This document shows, one piece after another, positions 9,253-17,234 of a DNA stretch of 64,000 nt. This DNA is from CAVPLU01 sp964601325 (lineage in GTDB: Archaea > Thermoproteota > Bathyarchaeia > 40CM-2-53-6). Under the pieces are notes generated by a model. That model searched no databases. It saw nothing but the letters and a program-made list of their open reading frames with translations, and was not told the origin of the DNA. The DNA is taken from positions 38,448-102,447 of the forward strand of contig CAZRNA010000001.1 of NCBI GenBank assembly GCA_964601325.1, written 5' to 3'. Every line of letters starts with the position of its first letter. Position 1 is the first letter of the stretch. The position numbers and the translations under genes are program-made.

Positions 9253-9866
9253 AGAGACGGGACGCGATCAGAGCCCTCGTTATCGTCTGCGTGACCCTCG
9301 CAGCACTCGGGATTCTTGTTCCGGCCATGGCACCTGCAATGACCCCCATGCAGGGAGTCGTGACAACCACAGTCACGACGAGCTATAATACGGGATACGG
9401 TTGGTGGAATTTCACTTTCACATTCATTTTCCACAACAGCACAACATCCACGATATCTACCGCGACGACTACCTCAGGTACGTCCTGGCGCTCAAGTATC
9501 ACGTATTACACTACGACCATGGTTTCTCCATCAACCTCTTGGACTACATCCACCACATACAAAACGACCACCACCAGTGGGACCACGATTGTCCCTTCGA
9601 CATCCACGACTCGGATAACAACAGGCGCGATTACGACCAATCGAACGATATCGACAACTGTGAGCCAAACGATAACCTCAACATTTCACACGACCACAAG
9701 CCTAACCACAACGAGTACCTATTCCGTAACCGCGACTACGCCGCCTACTCCCCCACCTATTCCTGGCTTCCCGTTGGAATCGATCTTAGCGGGACTCGCG
9801 TTAGGCCTACTGGGCGTGCATCTCATCTATCGAAATAGGCGAGCAAACAGGAAACGCTCATCATAA
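9249..9866 (+). CDS. Thr-rich mucin-like surface protein, tandem copy 2
   Basis: Tandem paralogue of the previous gene. Its TTG at 9249-9251 overlaps the upstream TGA at 9250-9252. The N-terminal about 45 residues (KRRDAIRALVIVCVTLAALG onward) and C-terminal about 40 residues (PIPGFPLESILAGLALGLLG, then YRNRR) are nearly identical to copy 1, also at the DNA level. The central Thr/Ser tract has diverged in sequence and includes Tyr and Trp near its start. The same frame is open back to 8562 across copy 1, but that upstream part is out of frame with copy 1 and lacks a signal segment. Confidence 0.7.
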   Translation: MKRRDAIRALVIVCVTLAALGILVPAMAPAMTPMQGVVTTTVTTSYNTGYGWWNFTFTFIFHNSTTSTISTATTTSGTSWRSSITYYTTTMVSPSTSWTTSTTYKTTTTSGTTIVPSTSTTRITTGAITTNRTISTTVSQTITSTFHTTTSLTTTSTYSVTATTPPTPPPIPGFPLESILAGLALGLLGVHLIYRNRRANRKRSS

Positions 9867-9950
9867 CCGACTTCCAGACCGGGGTCGCCGCGGCACCCAA
9901 GGACGCTGCACTCCTATACAGCACAGTGTGCGTGGATCATACGAACACAT

Positions 9951-10550
9951 CTACTGGGCGATTTGTTGATAGCACCTGACCGACGGGAACTCCTCAAGTA
10001 GATTGTTCAGCTGACCTCGGAAGAGTGAAGTCGGCTGGGTCGTGAGAAGCAAGAGGAATCTCCCCTTGGCCGGGACCTCATTCTTCTCGTCGCTCAGTTT
10101 CAGCAGATCGTTCCGAATTCGAACCGCCCAGTTCTCTGGAACGACCGGGATGTATTCTATCTCGACTGCGAAGGAGAGCCGCTGTGTGACGTTGTTCCAA
10201 GTGGTGGGAATTGAGGCTGCCCATCCCGCCAATGCGAAATGATCGTTCCTTCCTGTTAGAGACGGTGTCAGCGAGCCGTCCTCGCGCTGCTCATATCTGT
10301 TCTTTGTAGGGAAACTGAGAAAAACGTTGCCAAGCGACCCTTTCTTGAAGAGTCTCCCTTTCAGGAGTTGTACCTTCAAGTGGCATCGGATGTCATCAGT
10401 TGACCAAAAGGACCTTGGGCTTTCCCTGAACTTCCTCATCGTCTTGATTATGGATTTCTCGATAAGCGCAAGTTCCTTCGCGTCTGTCGCTGGCTTGCTG
10501 TTCAACGTTCGGCCACGTCCACGTGCGCGCTCCCACGATCTTGGTTTCAA
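9951..10550 (-). CDS. Hypothetical protein
   Basis: I do not recognise this protein of up to 199 residues. It is soluble and basic, with an N-terminal helical part (ELALIEKSIIKTMRKF), a central part with several Trp/Phe residues (HFALAGWAASIPTTWNN) and a hydrophobic strand RFLLLLTTQ near the C-terminus. The longest frame begins at TTG 10550, but a TATA-like acatattag lies right there, so initiation at TTG 10505 is possible. Its stop faces the tandem mucin-like genes. Upstream on the same strand is the RNA-kinase gene, only 28 bases away, so co-transcription is possible. Confidence 0.6.
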   Translation of the reverse strand: MKPRSWERARGRGRTLNSKPATDAKELALIEKSIIKTMRKFRESPRSFWSTDDIRCHLKVQLLKGRLFKKGSLGNVFLSFPTKNRYEQREDGSLTPSLTGRNDHFALAGWAASIPTTWNNVTQRLSFAVEIEYIPVVPENWAVRIRNDLLKLSDEKNEVPAKGRFLLLLTTQPTSLFRGQLNNLLEEFPSVRCYQQIAQ

Positions 10551-10578
10551 CTAATATGTACGGCTTGCTTTCGCACCG

Positions 10579-11751
10579 TTATCGTTGTCCCAAGTAGCCC
10601 AATTCGCGGCCGTCACTGTTCAGTTTGACATCTCCAACCTCGATCTTGGCAGGGAGACTCGGGATTCTGGACCATATCTTGACCATTCTGGTAGAGGGAA
10701 TGATGTCCTTGAGAATGCCAATCTCCTGCAGCAAATCATCCGCGTCCAAGAGACCGATGACCGTATCCTTCAGGTTCTCGACCCACGATCGTGAGGCGCG
10801 ATCTAGACTCAGATCTCCCATCGTTGTATAGTGACGCAGCCGAGTTCCGCTCATGCTGAAGGTTCTGAGGGAAGCTCCTGCAAGGTACTTCTGGTAACCC
10901 AGTGATCTGAGCTCTCTACGATCGACGCGGCTTCTCTCCTTGATCGTGTCGGGGGAGCCTACAAGCAGCGTCGTGCGGTTTCCCGCTTGAAGAATAGGAG
11001 AGAGGTCACTGCCTCCAATTCCTAACGTGATGTCTGGTTGGAGTTCGTCGATCATCTGGAGCTTGTAGAGAACCGCTTCGTTTCCGGAGACCCAGCCATC
11101 GGTGTTCACGAGCGCTATCTTCCCAGGTGTGGTGTGGTAGCCGACGAGTCTCTTGGTGCTACGGATCACCTTGTCTTTGGCACGCCCGGGGCTAGTGAGA
11201 CCGATGAATAGACGCTCAGACGGCATGATCTGTGAGAGGCTTGTCACCCTCGCCTTGACCTCTCCTGCAGCCATCGTTGTTGGCGGGCCAAGGTCAGTCT
11301 GACCTATGTCCGCGTCGACAACTGCGACCTTTCTGTTTTCGGCAAGTAGATAGTTTGAGAGGAAAGTGCATAGGGTTGTCTTTCCTGTGTCCGCTCCACC
11401 CACCACGACCGCTACGCCTTCTCCGAGTTCAACGAGGGCTGAGCCGGCTTCACGCCAGGAGAGCGGAATCGTGCTTCCGTCGAGCACCTCCACGCCAGCG
11501 TCCTCGCCCAGACTGACTCTGAATGACGAGAGAGAATGAATCTCGACCGGGGTCTGTTTTCCACGCGGTACGATGTTCCTAGCGGAGTCTAATGGAGCGC
11601 CTAGTACGCTTGCTTCGCCCTCAGTCAGCTCGAATGAGGCCGGACCCGCTATCACGACCGTCTTCCCAGCGTCGGCGCGGATCGTCCTCCCGGCTCCGAC
11701 CATAGAGAGCGGCGCCATCGTGGATAACGAGAGAAGATCACCAGCTATCAC
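10579..11751 (-). CDS. Clp1/Grc3-type polynucleotide 5'-hydroxyl kinase
   Basis: This enzyme phosphorylates 5'-OH ends of RNA or DNA using ATP. The core has a Walker A VGGADTGKTTLCTFL at about residues 135-150, followed by VAVVDADIGQTDLGPPTTM, the strong signature of the Clp1/Grc3 family. An N-terminal beta-rich domain of about 110 residues precedes the kinase and a C-terminal domain follows, as in archaeal Clp1. The start is GTG at 11751. The likely role is tRNA or rRNA processing or repair. Confidence 0.88.
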   Translation of the reverse strand: MIAGDLLSLSTMAPLSMVGAGRTIRADAGKTVVIAGPASFELTEGEASVLGAPLDSARNIVPRGKQTPVEIHSLSSFRVSLGEDAGVEVLDGSTIPLSWREAGSALVELGEGVAVVVGGADTGKTTLCTFLSNYLLAENRKVAVVDADIGQTDLGPPTTMAAGEVKARVTSLSQIMPSERLFIGLTSPGRAKDKVIRSTKRLVGYHTTPGKIALVNTDGWVSGNEAVLYKLQMIDELQPDITLGIGGSDLSPILQAGNRTTLLVGSPDTIKERSRVDRRELRSLGYQKYLAGASLRTFSMSGTRLRHYTTMGDLSLDRASRSWVENLKDTVIGLLDADDLLQEIGILKDIIPSTRMVKIWSRIPSLPAKIEVGDVKLNSDGRELGYLGQR

Positions 11752-11836
11752 TCGTTAAGCTTTCCATTGGCTAGAGGCGAGTCGCTTAGAATCGTCCTGA
11801 GATGCCTGAGAGAACTGGCGAGTTGCCAGCGAATGA

Positions 11837-11846
11837 TTCTATATAT
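11837..11846 (+). promoter_or_regulatory. TATA box of gcvH
   Basis: The stretch ttctatatat lies about 55 bases before the gcvH start and resembles an archaeal TATA element in an otherwise mixed-composition spacer. Confidence 0.5.
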
Positions 11847-11899
11847 CCAGGCGAGATACAGAACAACGAGAGCAACCGACAGGGACAGGCGAGATCTGA

Positions 11900-12310
11900 A
11901 TGGTTGAGGGAAAAGAAATCCTGGGCGAGCTGAAATACACGAGGGAACATGAGTGGGTTCGCGTTGAAGGCGCCAACTGCAGAATCGGAATCACAGACTA
12001 CGCACAGAATTCCCTTCATGAGGTTGTCTATGCTGACCTCCCGAAGGTCGGAAGAGTGCTGGGCAAAGGGGAGTCATTCGGCACGGTTGAATCGGTAAAA
12101 GCGGTGTCCGAAGTCTACTCTCCCGTGTCGGGCGAAGTCGTGGAGGCGAATCAGAAACTTATTGATGCCCCAGAACTCGTCAACCAGCAACCCTACGGAG
12201 AGGGATGGCTCATATTGTTGAAGCCTTCGAAGCTAGGAGAGGAACTCAGCTCACTGATGCCCGCGAAGGAATATGGAGAACTGCTCGAGAAACTGTCGAA
12301 AGAGAAGTAG
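11900..12310 (+). CDS. gcvH: Glycine cleavage system H protein
   Basis: The lipoyl carrier of the glycine cleavage complex, shuttling the aminomethyl group between the P and T proteins. The 136-residue length and the motif GTVESVKAVSEVYSP place the lipoylated lysine at residue 67. EHEWVRVEG and ITDYAQNSLHEVVYADLP are family landmarks. gcvT is at 17.2 kb, but no gcvP is present in the window, so the system is dispersed. It starts at ATG 11900. Confidence 0.96.
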   Translation: MVEGKEILGELKYTREHEWVRVEGANCRIGITDYAQNSLHEVVYADLPKVGRVLGKGESFGTVESVKAVSEVYSPVSGEVVEANQKLIDAPELVNQQPYGEGWLILLKPSKLGEELSSLMPAKEYGELLEKLSKEK

Positions 12311-12349
12311 AACATCACATGGGCGAGTGCATCCATTGTCAAGGTAAGA

Positions 12350-12358
12350 CATAAAAAG
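12350..12358 (+). promoter_or_regulatory. TATA box of the 120-residue gene
   Basis: The sequence cataaaaag lies about 38 bases before the ATG at 12392, the usual spacing for short-leader archaeal transcripts, and separates this gene from gcvH. Confidence 0.45.
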
Positions 12359-12391
12359 CGAAGCCATGGCCGATCATAGCGAGATACCAAG

Positions 12392-12754
12392 ATGGAAGCG
12401 GACACAGCAGATCTCTTCGCCAGCAGACATGCACAGGCACGCTACCTGAAACGATTCGTTCTAAGGAGAATCGCAAAGGGAAAACCTAGCGAGCCCAATG
12501 CAAACTTCTGGGATTGGGAGATAGCGTCAAGATTCATGGAATTTCCATCACTTGAGAATGTCCACCACCTGTGCCTCTTCTATGGCTACGCCAAAGTGCG
12601 CAGCGCACTCATCAAAGTCGAGAGAGCAATCTTCGAGGAGTTCTTCTACGGCAAAATCTTCCTATACCCGTTGTGGTTGAAGAGATTCAGCAGAATATTC
12701 GACGCCGCAAAACCTAGAGCCCAAATCAGAGAACTACTCTCAAGCCAAGAATGA
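12392..12754 (+). CDS. Hypothetical protein, 120 residues
   Basis: Unrecognised small soluble protein. It is helical and rich in Arg, Lys and aromatic residues, with segments ARYLKRFVLRRIAKGK, FWDWEIASRFMEF and FYGKIFLYPLWLKRF. No metal-binding motif or membrane segment is clear. It has its own TATA box and sits between gcvH and the M6 protease on the same strand. Confidence 0.7.
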   Translation: MEADTADLFASRHAQARYLKRFVLRRIAKGKPSEPNANFWDWEIASRFMEFPSLENVHHLCLFYGYAKVRSALIKVERAIFEEFFYGKIFLYPLWLKRFSRIFDAAKPRAQIRELLSSQE

Positions 12755-12874
12755 GATCTCTAAAAAAGGAGATTCAGGAGCCACCGGCTCGAACGAAACA
12801 CAACCTAGCCTCAGGCTCGCAGTGGTACGATTCGTTATAGTAGGAGAAGCTTTGAGATCACTGCGGGAGGTCCG

Positions 12875-15025
12875 TTGAGCAAAGTAGTTCTTGCCGGTTG
12901 TACGCTGCTTGCACTTCTCATTCTGCCAATTGTTCCGATCACAATAGCTCCCTCGCTCACACTTGGGATGGAGCCAGTAAGGAACCCTGCCGCTATGGGG
13001 CATGGTGTGGATAGATCCTCGCCTCAAAGCTCAGTGAACATTGGGAAACTGGGTGGTGACTTCAGACTCATTGTGATCCTGGTGGAATTCGCCGATATCA
13101 AGCACAAGACATCTGCTGATCAAATTCAGAAGTTAAGCGTGGAACGGATGAACAAGTACTGGCTTGAAGTCTCATACGGCCAATTCAATGTCATCAGCGA
13201 CACTGTCGGATGGTTCGAACTAAGTCATGATGAAGCATACTACGGTAGGGACATGAGCCCCAAAGACCCTGGAAGCGATCAAAATGATCTCGATGTAGTC
13301 GCCGACGCGTGCAAGTTAGTAGGGAACATAGACTTCAACCAGTATCAGTCTATAATGGTGATTTTCGCGGGGCACGGTCAGGATTCAGATGCCAAGAACA
13401 CCGACCTGCTCTGGCCGAGCGCATGGTGGGATGGACTTGAGGCGAAATGTGGAAGCAAGACCTTCGCTAACGGAGGATTCGCTCCTGAGGTTACGTCGTA
13501 CGATACGGTCGATTTCGGGGGTGTCACGCACGAATTCGGCCACACAATCAACTTGCCTGATCTCTACGACGCCGGCCCCAACGCTCCCGACTATTGGAAG
13601 ACACGCGTAGACTTTGTGGGCATGTGGTCTCTGATGGCATCTGGCAGCTGGGGTGGGCCTGACGAGGACGGGACAGATCCTACAGGACTTGAATCGTGGA
13701 GCAGGATCAAGCTTGGCTGGCTCTCAACCGTATCCATCCCCTTGGCCCCGGGCGGGTTCGTCCAGCAACTCAATCAATTAGGCGATACGACTGGCCCAAG
13801 GGCATTGAAGCTACTAGCAGCAAGCGGCAGATACTATCTGTTCGAGGCCAGGGCCAAGGTCGGAGTGGACAAGTACCTACCCGACTCGGGAGTCCTCATC
13901 ACGCTCATAGACGAGTCGAGGGATTCGGGACAGGGCATCGTCAAAGTTGTGGACTGCCACCCTGGGACAAGATCCATTGACGACGCGACCTGCGGAGTGA
14001 ACGAGTCATGGTCAGACGCAGCAAACAACATCTACATGAAGGTCATTGGGCAACAGGGAACTAGCTACACTGTCGCGTTCGCAAGCAAACCAATAACGAC
14101 TCTGAAGGTATACACAGCCGAGTTTTCATTGACGGGTGTTCCATCTTCAGCTTCTGCAAACGTCACGGTTGACGGCGCAGAATACGCAGAGATTACAGGG
14201 AGCGAGAGGCTCGTGCTGGTCTTCCCGCTCGGCTCAACTCACACTGTCACGCTCTCCCAGTGTGCCACGGTTGGTGAGGACACGCGTTATTGCACAACCG
14301 AAAACACGATCGCAGTCGCGACGCAGGGCACCTATTCAGTTCACTATGACACGAAACAGTATAGACTCCTCGTCGAGACACAGCCCTCATTCATCGCATG
14401 GCCGATTGAGAAATGGTTCACAGCCGGCCAGACTGAGACGGTCGGACCATACGACGAAACTGTACCCGTGAGTGCCGGCATTCGCTACTTCCTTCCGGGA
14501 TTGACAGTAGACGACACTCAACTCAAGGAAAGGACAGTGACTTTGCACATGGACCAACCACACATTGTCAAAGTCAGTTACGTTACCCAATACTTCCTCA
14601 AGATTACCTCGGCTTTCGGAAACCCGAAAGGCGAGGACTGGTATACGTCAGGCGACGTTGCCGAATATTCCGTGACTACTCCCTATGGCGTCCTGATACA
14701 GCACTTCTTCGTCTCATGGACGGGCGATGTGACTTCGGCCCAATCAAAGGGAACGCTGACAATGACAGGACCCTATGCAATTGAGGCCAAATGGCGGGAC
14801 GACTACACTCAGCTTTGGGTCGCACTGGTTGTGTTGGCTGCGGTTGCGGCCGGATTCTTGGGCTTGAGACACCGCAAGGCAAAGAAGATCACGCCGACCA
14901 CATCCGTTAGCGGTGCTCCCACCTCACAGGCAATACCAACAGAATCAGGCTGGTTCTGCATCAAGTGCGGAGCACCTCTTCCTCCAGATTCGAGCTTCTG
15001 CGAGATCTGTGGCTCTCGACAATAG
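12875..15025 (+). CDS. Secreted M6-family metalloprotease with membrane anchor and cytosolic zinc ribbon
   Basis: A 716-residue protein starting at TTG 12875. A signal segment (about 3-25) leads into an M6 peptidase domain with the zinc site HEFGH at residues 219-223 followed by NLPDLYD. Beta-rich repeats from about residue 400 include FGNPKGEDWYTSGD. A membrane helix (about 643-662) is followed by a short tail with a four-Cys zinc ribbon (C695, C698, C709, C712). The protease would be outside and the ribbon inside. M6 proteases digest extracellular protein, which fits peptide fermentation; the internal ribbon suggests an additional cytosolic contact, which is inferred. Confidence 0.87.
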   Translation: MSKVVLAGCTLLALLILPIVPITIAPSLTLGMEPVRNPAAMGHGVDRSSPQSSVNIGKLGGDFRLIVILVEFADIKHKTSADQIQKLSVERMNKYWLEVSYGQFNVISDTVGWFELSHDEAYYGRDMSPKDPGSDQNDLDVVADACKLVGNIDFNQYQSIMVIFAGHGQDSDAKNTDLLWPSAWWDGLEAKCGSKTFANGGFAPEVTSYDTVDFGGVTHEFGHTINLPDLYDAGPNAPDYWKTRVDFVGMWSLMASGSWGGPDEDGTDPTGLESWSRIKLGWLSTVSIPLAPGGFVQQLNQLGDTTGPRALKLLAASGRYYLFEARAKVGVDKYLPDSGVLITLIDESRDSGQGIVKVVDCHPGTRSIDDATCGVNESWSDAANNIYMKVIGQQGTSYTVAFASKPITTLKVYTAEFSLTGVPSSASANVTVDGAEYAEITGSERLVLVFPLGSTHTVTLSQCATVGEDTRYCTTENTIAVATQGTYSVHYDTKQYRLLVETQPSFIAWPIEKWFTAGQTETVGPYDETVPVSAGIRYFLPGLTVDDTQLKERTVTLHMDQPHIVKVSYVTQYFLKITSAFGNPKGEDWYTSGDVAEYSVTTPYGVLIQHFFVSWTGDVTSAQSKGTLTMTGPYAIEAKWRDDYTQLWVALVVLAAVAAGFLGLRHRKAKKITPTTSVSGAPTSQAIPTESGWFCIKCGAPLPPDSSFCEICGSRQ

Positions 15026-15162
15026 AGCTACACAACAGACTAGAGGAACGAGCTCTCGGCATCAATTGCTTGATTCCGCTCGTTTCCGGCATGATATCAG
15101 TTCACCTTTTACGCGCTAGACAGTCGATAGATTCGACTACGATGTCCGGCAGGGAAACATGA

Positions 15163-15861
15163 TTGACACAGGTCGAGGATGTGATTCCTTCCCGATGCGA
15201 GCCCCTTGACGCCCTGCTAGATGGCGGTTTCACGATTGGAGAGATCGTCGTCGTCTACGGTGAGGCGAGGACGGGCAAGACCACCCTCACGATCCAGACC
15301 AGCGTAGAAGCTGCGCGTCGCGGTTCAAAGGTTCTCTATATCGACACTGACCACTCTTTCACTCATCAACGGTTCGCGCAGTTGACAGGAGAAGACTCCG
15401 ATGCCGTGAGCGAACGGATACTCCTGTTCTTCCCGGATACCTTTTCGGACCAAACCAGCCTTGTGGAAAGCGTTGAGAACTACTTGACAAAGTCGACACG
15501 GCTGATCGTCGTGGATTCGATCACGTCACTATACAGAGTCAGCCTCGGTCCTGCGCAACAGACATTCGCTCTCAACAGGGAGTTAAACAGACAACTTGCC
15601 TATCTAAGTGAAGTTGCGGTGCGCGGCAAACTCGTCGTGCTCTTGACAAGCCAAGTACATGCAAGAATGGACTTTCCTTTCGGACGGATTGAACCGGTCG
15701 CGCGTCGAACACTTGCACATTGGCCTCGCACAATCATAAGACTGAAGAACACGCCAGAGCAATCAAGGAAAGATATCATAGTGGAACGCCGAAAAGGAAG
15801 ACAAACCGGCTCATTGAGATGCTCAGCGAAACTCACAGCTCGAGGATTCGAGCCAATCTGA
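15163..15861 (+). CDS. radB: RadB-like RecA-superfamily recombination protein
   Basis: A 232-residue RecA-fold ATPase without the N-terminal HhH domain of RadA, as expected of RadB paralogues. Walker A is GEARTGKTTLTIQ (about 37-49) and Walker B is RLIVVDSITSLYR (about 110-122). A long RELNRQLAYLSEVAVRGKLVVLLTSQV follows, typical of RadA/RadB. It starts at TTG 15163. RadB modulates RadA-mediated strand exchange. Other KaiC/RadA-like ATPases are possible, but length and motifs favour RadB. Confidence 0.8.
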   Translation: MTQVEDVIPSRCEPLDALLDGGFTIGEIVVVYGEARTGKTTLTIQTSVEAARRGSKVLYIDTDHSFTHQRFAQLTGEDSDAVSERILLFFPDTFSDQTSLVESVENYLTKSTRLIVVDSITSLYRVSLGPAQQTFALNRELNRQLAYLSEVAVRGKLVVLLTSQVHARMDFPFGRIEPVARRTLAHWPRTIIRLKNTPEQSRKDIIVERRKGRQTGSLRCSAKLTARGFEPI

Positions 15862-15928
15862 CCTTTATTACAACCCAGCTCATCACAGAGATTTTGAGAG
15901 GCTGAGAGCGCAAGAGAGCGAAAACCAC

Positions 15929-16429
15929 ATGTTCGACTTGAACGATCTACTGATCGCAATCTACGTGGCAATTCCAACGTATGTCGCGAACTCCACTCCC
16001 GTCTTGCTTGGAGGAGGAGTCCCCATTGATCGAGGGAGAGAGTTCGTTGACGGCCGCCAGATACTCGGAACCAACAAGACGGTGAAAGGATTCGCGTATG
16101 GACTATTGCTAGGCAGCGTGGCAGCTGCGGCAGAAGCCATCTTATTCGGGAACCACTTGCTCGTGCTTGTCGGAGTTCTCGCTAGCCTCGGAGCGTTGCT
16201 CGGAGACCTTTTCGGAGCCTTCGTTAAGAGGAGGCTGGACATTCCGCCTGGACACCCTCTACCTGTGGTCGATCAGCTAGATTTCATCTTGGGTGCGCTC
16301 GTCCTGGTTTCTCCGTTGCTAAACGTAACGGTAGGCGCGGTCTTGATCCTAGTGATAGCAACTGTCCCGATTCACTTGTTATCCAATGCGGTAGCGTACG
16401 TGCTACGATTGAAGAAGCGTCTCTGGTAA
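15929..16429 (+). CDS. carS: CDP-archaeol synthase (CarS)
   Basis: This membrane enzyme transfers CMP from CTP to unsaturated archaeol phosphate, the committed step before polar head-group addition in archaeal lipid synthesis. The 166-residue length, PTYVANSTPVLLGGG, the DGRQILGTNKTVKGF cytidylyltransferase-like element and the GDLFGAFVKRRLDIPPGHPLPVVDQLDF motif are diagnostic of DUF46/CarS. About five helices are visible. It is strong evidence for an archaeal host. Confidence 0.94.
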   Translation: MFDLNDLLIAIYVAIPTYVANSTPVLLGGGVPIDRGREFVDGRQILGTNKTVKGFAYGLLLGSVAAAAEAILFGNHLLVLVGVLASLGALLGDLFGAFVKRRLDIPPGHPLPVVDQLDFILGALVLVSPLLNVTVGAVLILVIATVPIHLLSNAVAYVLRLKKRLW

Positions 16430-16442
16430 GGTCTAGGTCAGC

Positions 16443-16916
16443 CTAGCCGCCCTTTTGTGCAAGAAGTTGCCCTGAGTAGTAGATCACGATGACTGTAGTC
16501 ACGAACCCGATGATTAGGAGAATGTATGCATTTCTGGGGCGATAGGCGAATCTCGTGCTCCTATATAGCATGTAGAAGCCTGACAGGCCGAGAAGATAGA
16601 GTATGCCGGAGAGAATGCTCTCGTTCAGCGTCTGGGCTCCGAGCCCGCCGGGATATATGAACGTCCAGCCCTGCGAGGTCGATCTTGGAAGGAGGGAAAC
16701 GGGCCTTTCAAGGAGATCGTAGATTCCCCCAGCCAGAAAGAACGTGGCTAGGCTAATCGCCACGAGAAACAGGACCGTCCATGAACCCTTGAGTCCTGCC
16801 GCCCCGGGGGCGCGAACTAAGCGAAGTCTGTATGCAACGTTTCCGAGGCTCCGCCTGATTCTCCACGGCGCACGCCTAAGCCAATTCCTGAGCCCTACAG
16901 ACATCGTTCGTCGCAC
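16443..16916 (-). CDS. OST3/OST6-like oligosaccharyltransferase accessory membrane protein
   Basis: A 157-residue protein with a basic N-terminus (RNWLRRAPWRIRR) and probably three helices. A first helix (about 47-68) is followed by an extracytoplasmic loop with GWTFIYPGG, then two helices separated by a basic YRSTRFAYRPRN turn. By eye this matches the membrane part of eukaryotic OST3/OST6/MAGT1 (helix, short lumenal loop, TES-like motif, two helices); here the motif is LNES. The thioredoxin domain of OST3 is absent. If correct, it would assist N-glycosylation. No AglB is in the window. The call is from remembered family patterns and is tentative. Confidence 0.45.
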   Translation of the reverse strand: MRRTMSVGLRNWLRRAPWRIRRSLGNVAYRLRLVRAPGAAGLKGSWTVLFLVAISLATFFLAGGIYDLLERPVSLLPRSTSQGWTFIYPGGLGAQTLNESILSGILYLLGLSGFYMLYRSTRFAYRPRNAYILLIIGFVTTVIVIYYSGQLLAQKGG

Positions 16917-16933
16917 GCGGATAATGGCAAGAA

Positions 16934-16942
16934 GTTAAAATA
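16934..16942 (+). promoter_or_regulatory. TATA box of the zinc-ribbon miniprotein gene
   Basis: gttaaaata is followed by the ATG at 16982 about 40 bases later. It also lies just upstream of the minus-strand gene that starts at 16916, but its orientation fits the plus strand. Confidence 0.4.
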
Positions 16943-16981
16943 CGTTGCCTCACTTCCCGATGCTCTACCGAGGCTACTTGG

Positions 16982-17155
16982 ATGCCCCAACGCGTCTTCT
17001 GTCACGCATGCGGCGCTACCCTCTATGATGGACTCGAGCTTGAATCACCCACCGAGATAATCCAGCGATACAACGGAACCTGCCCCAAATGTCAGAAGAA
17101 GCTCTCATTCGAACCTGAGGCAGTAAGAATAATCCCGTCCGAAGACAAAACATAA
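16982..17155 (+). CDS. Small zinc-ribbon protein, 57 residues
   Basis: A short frame from ATG 16982 to TAA 17153-17155. It carries two Cys pairs, CHACG at residues 7-11 and CPKCQ at residues 35-39, spaced as in a rubredoxin-like zinc ribbon, followed by KKLSFEP. Similar one-domain ribbons are common in TACK archaea and are often left unannotated. A TATA box at 16934 supports independent expression. No function can be stated beyond probable zinc binding and a nucleic-acid or protein-docking role. Confidence 0.8.
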   Translation: MPQRVFCHACGATLYDGLELESPTEIIQRYNGTCPKCQKKLSFEPEAVRIIPSEDKT

Positions 17156-17234
17156 CAGTTCGCGAACAGGCAGCTTCAATGCACGGACCTGACAAGAGTG
17201 CAGACAGAGGCTAGCGTTGTGGGAGTATGTTCCT

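Noticed and set aside
9401..9838. 145-residue plus-strand frame rich in His and Asp
   Set aside because: It is a shifted read of the Thr-rich copy 2, whose C-terminal motif is in the other frame.
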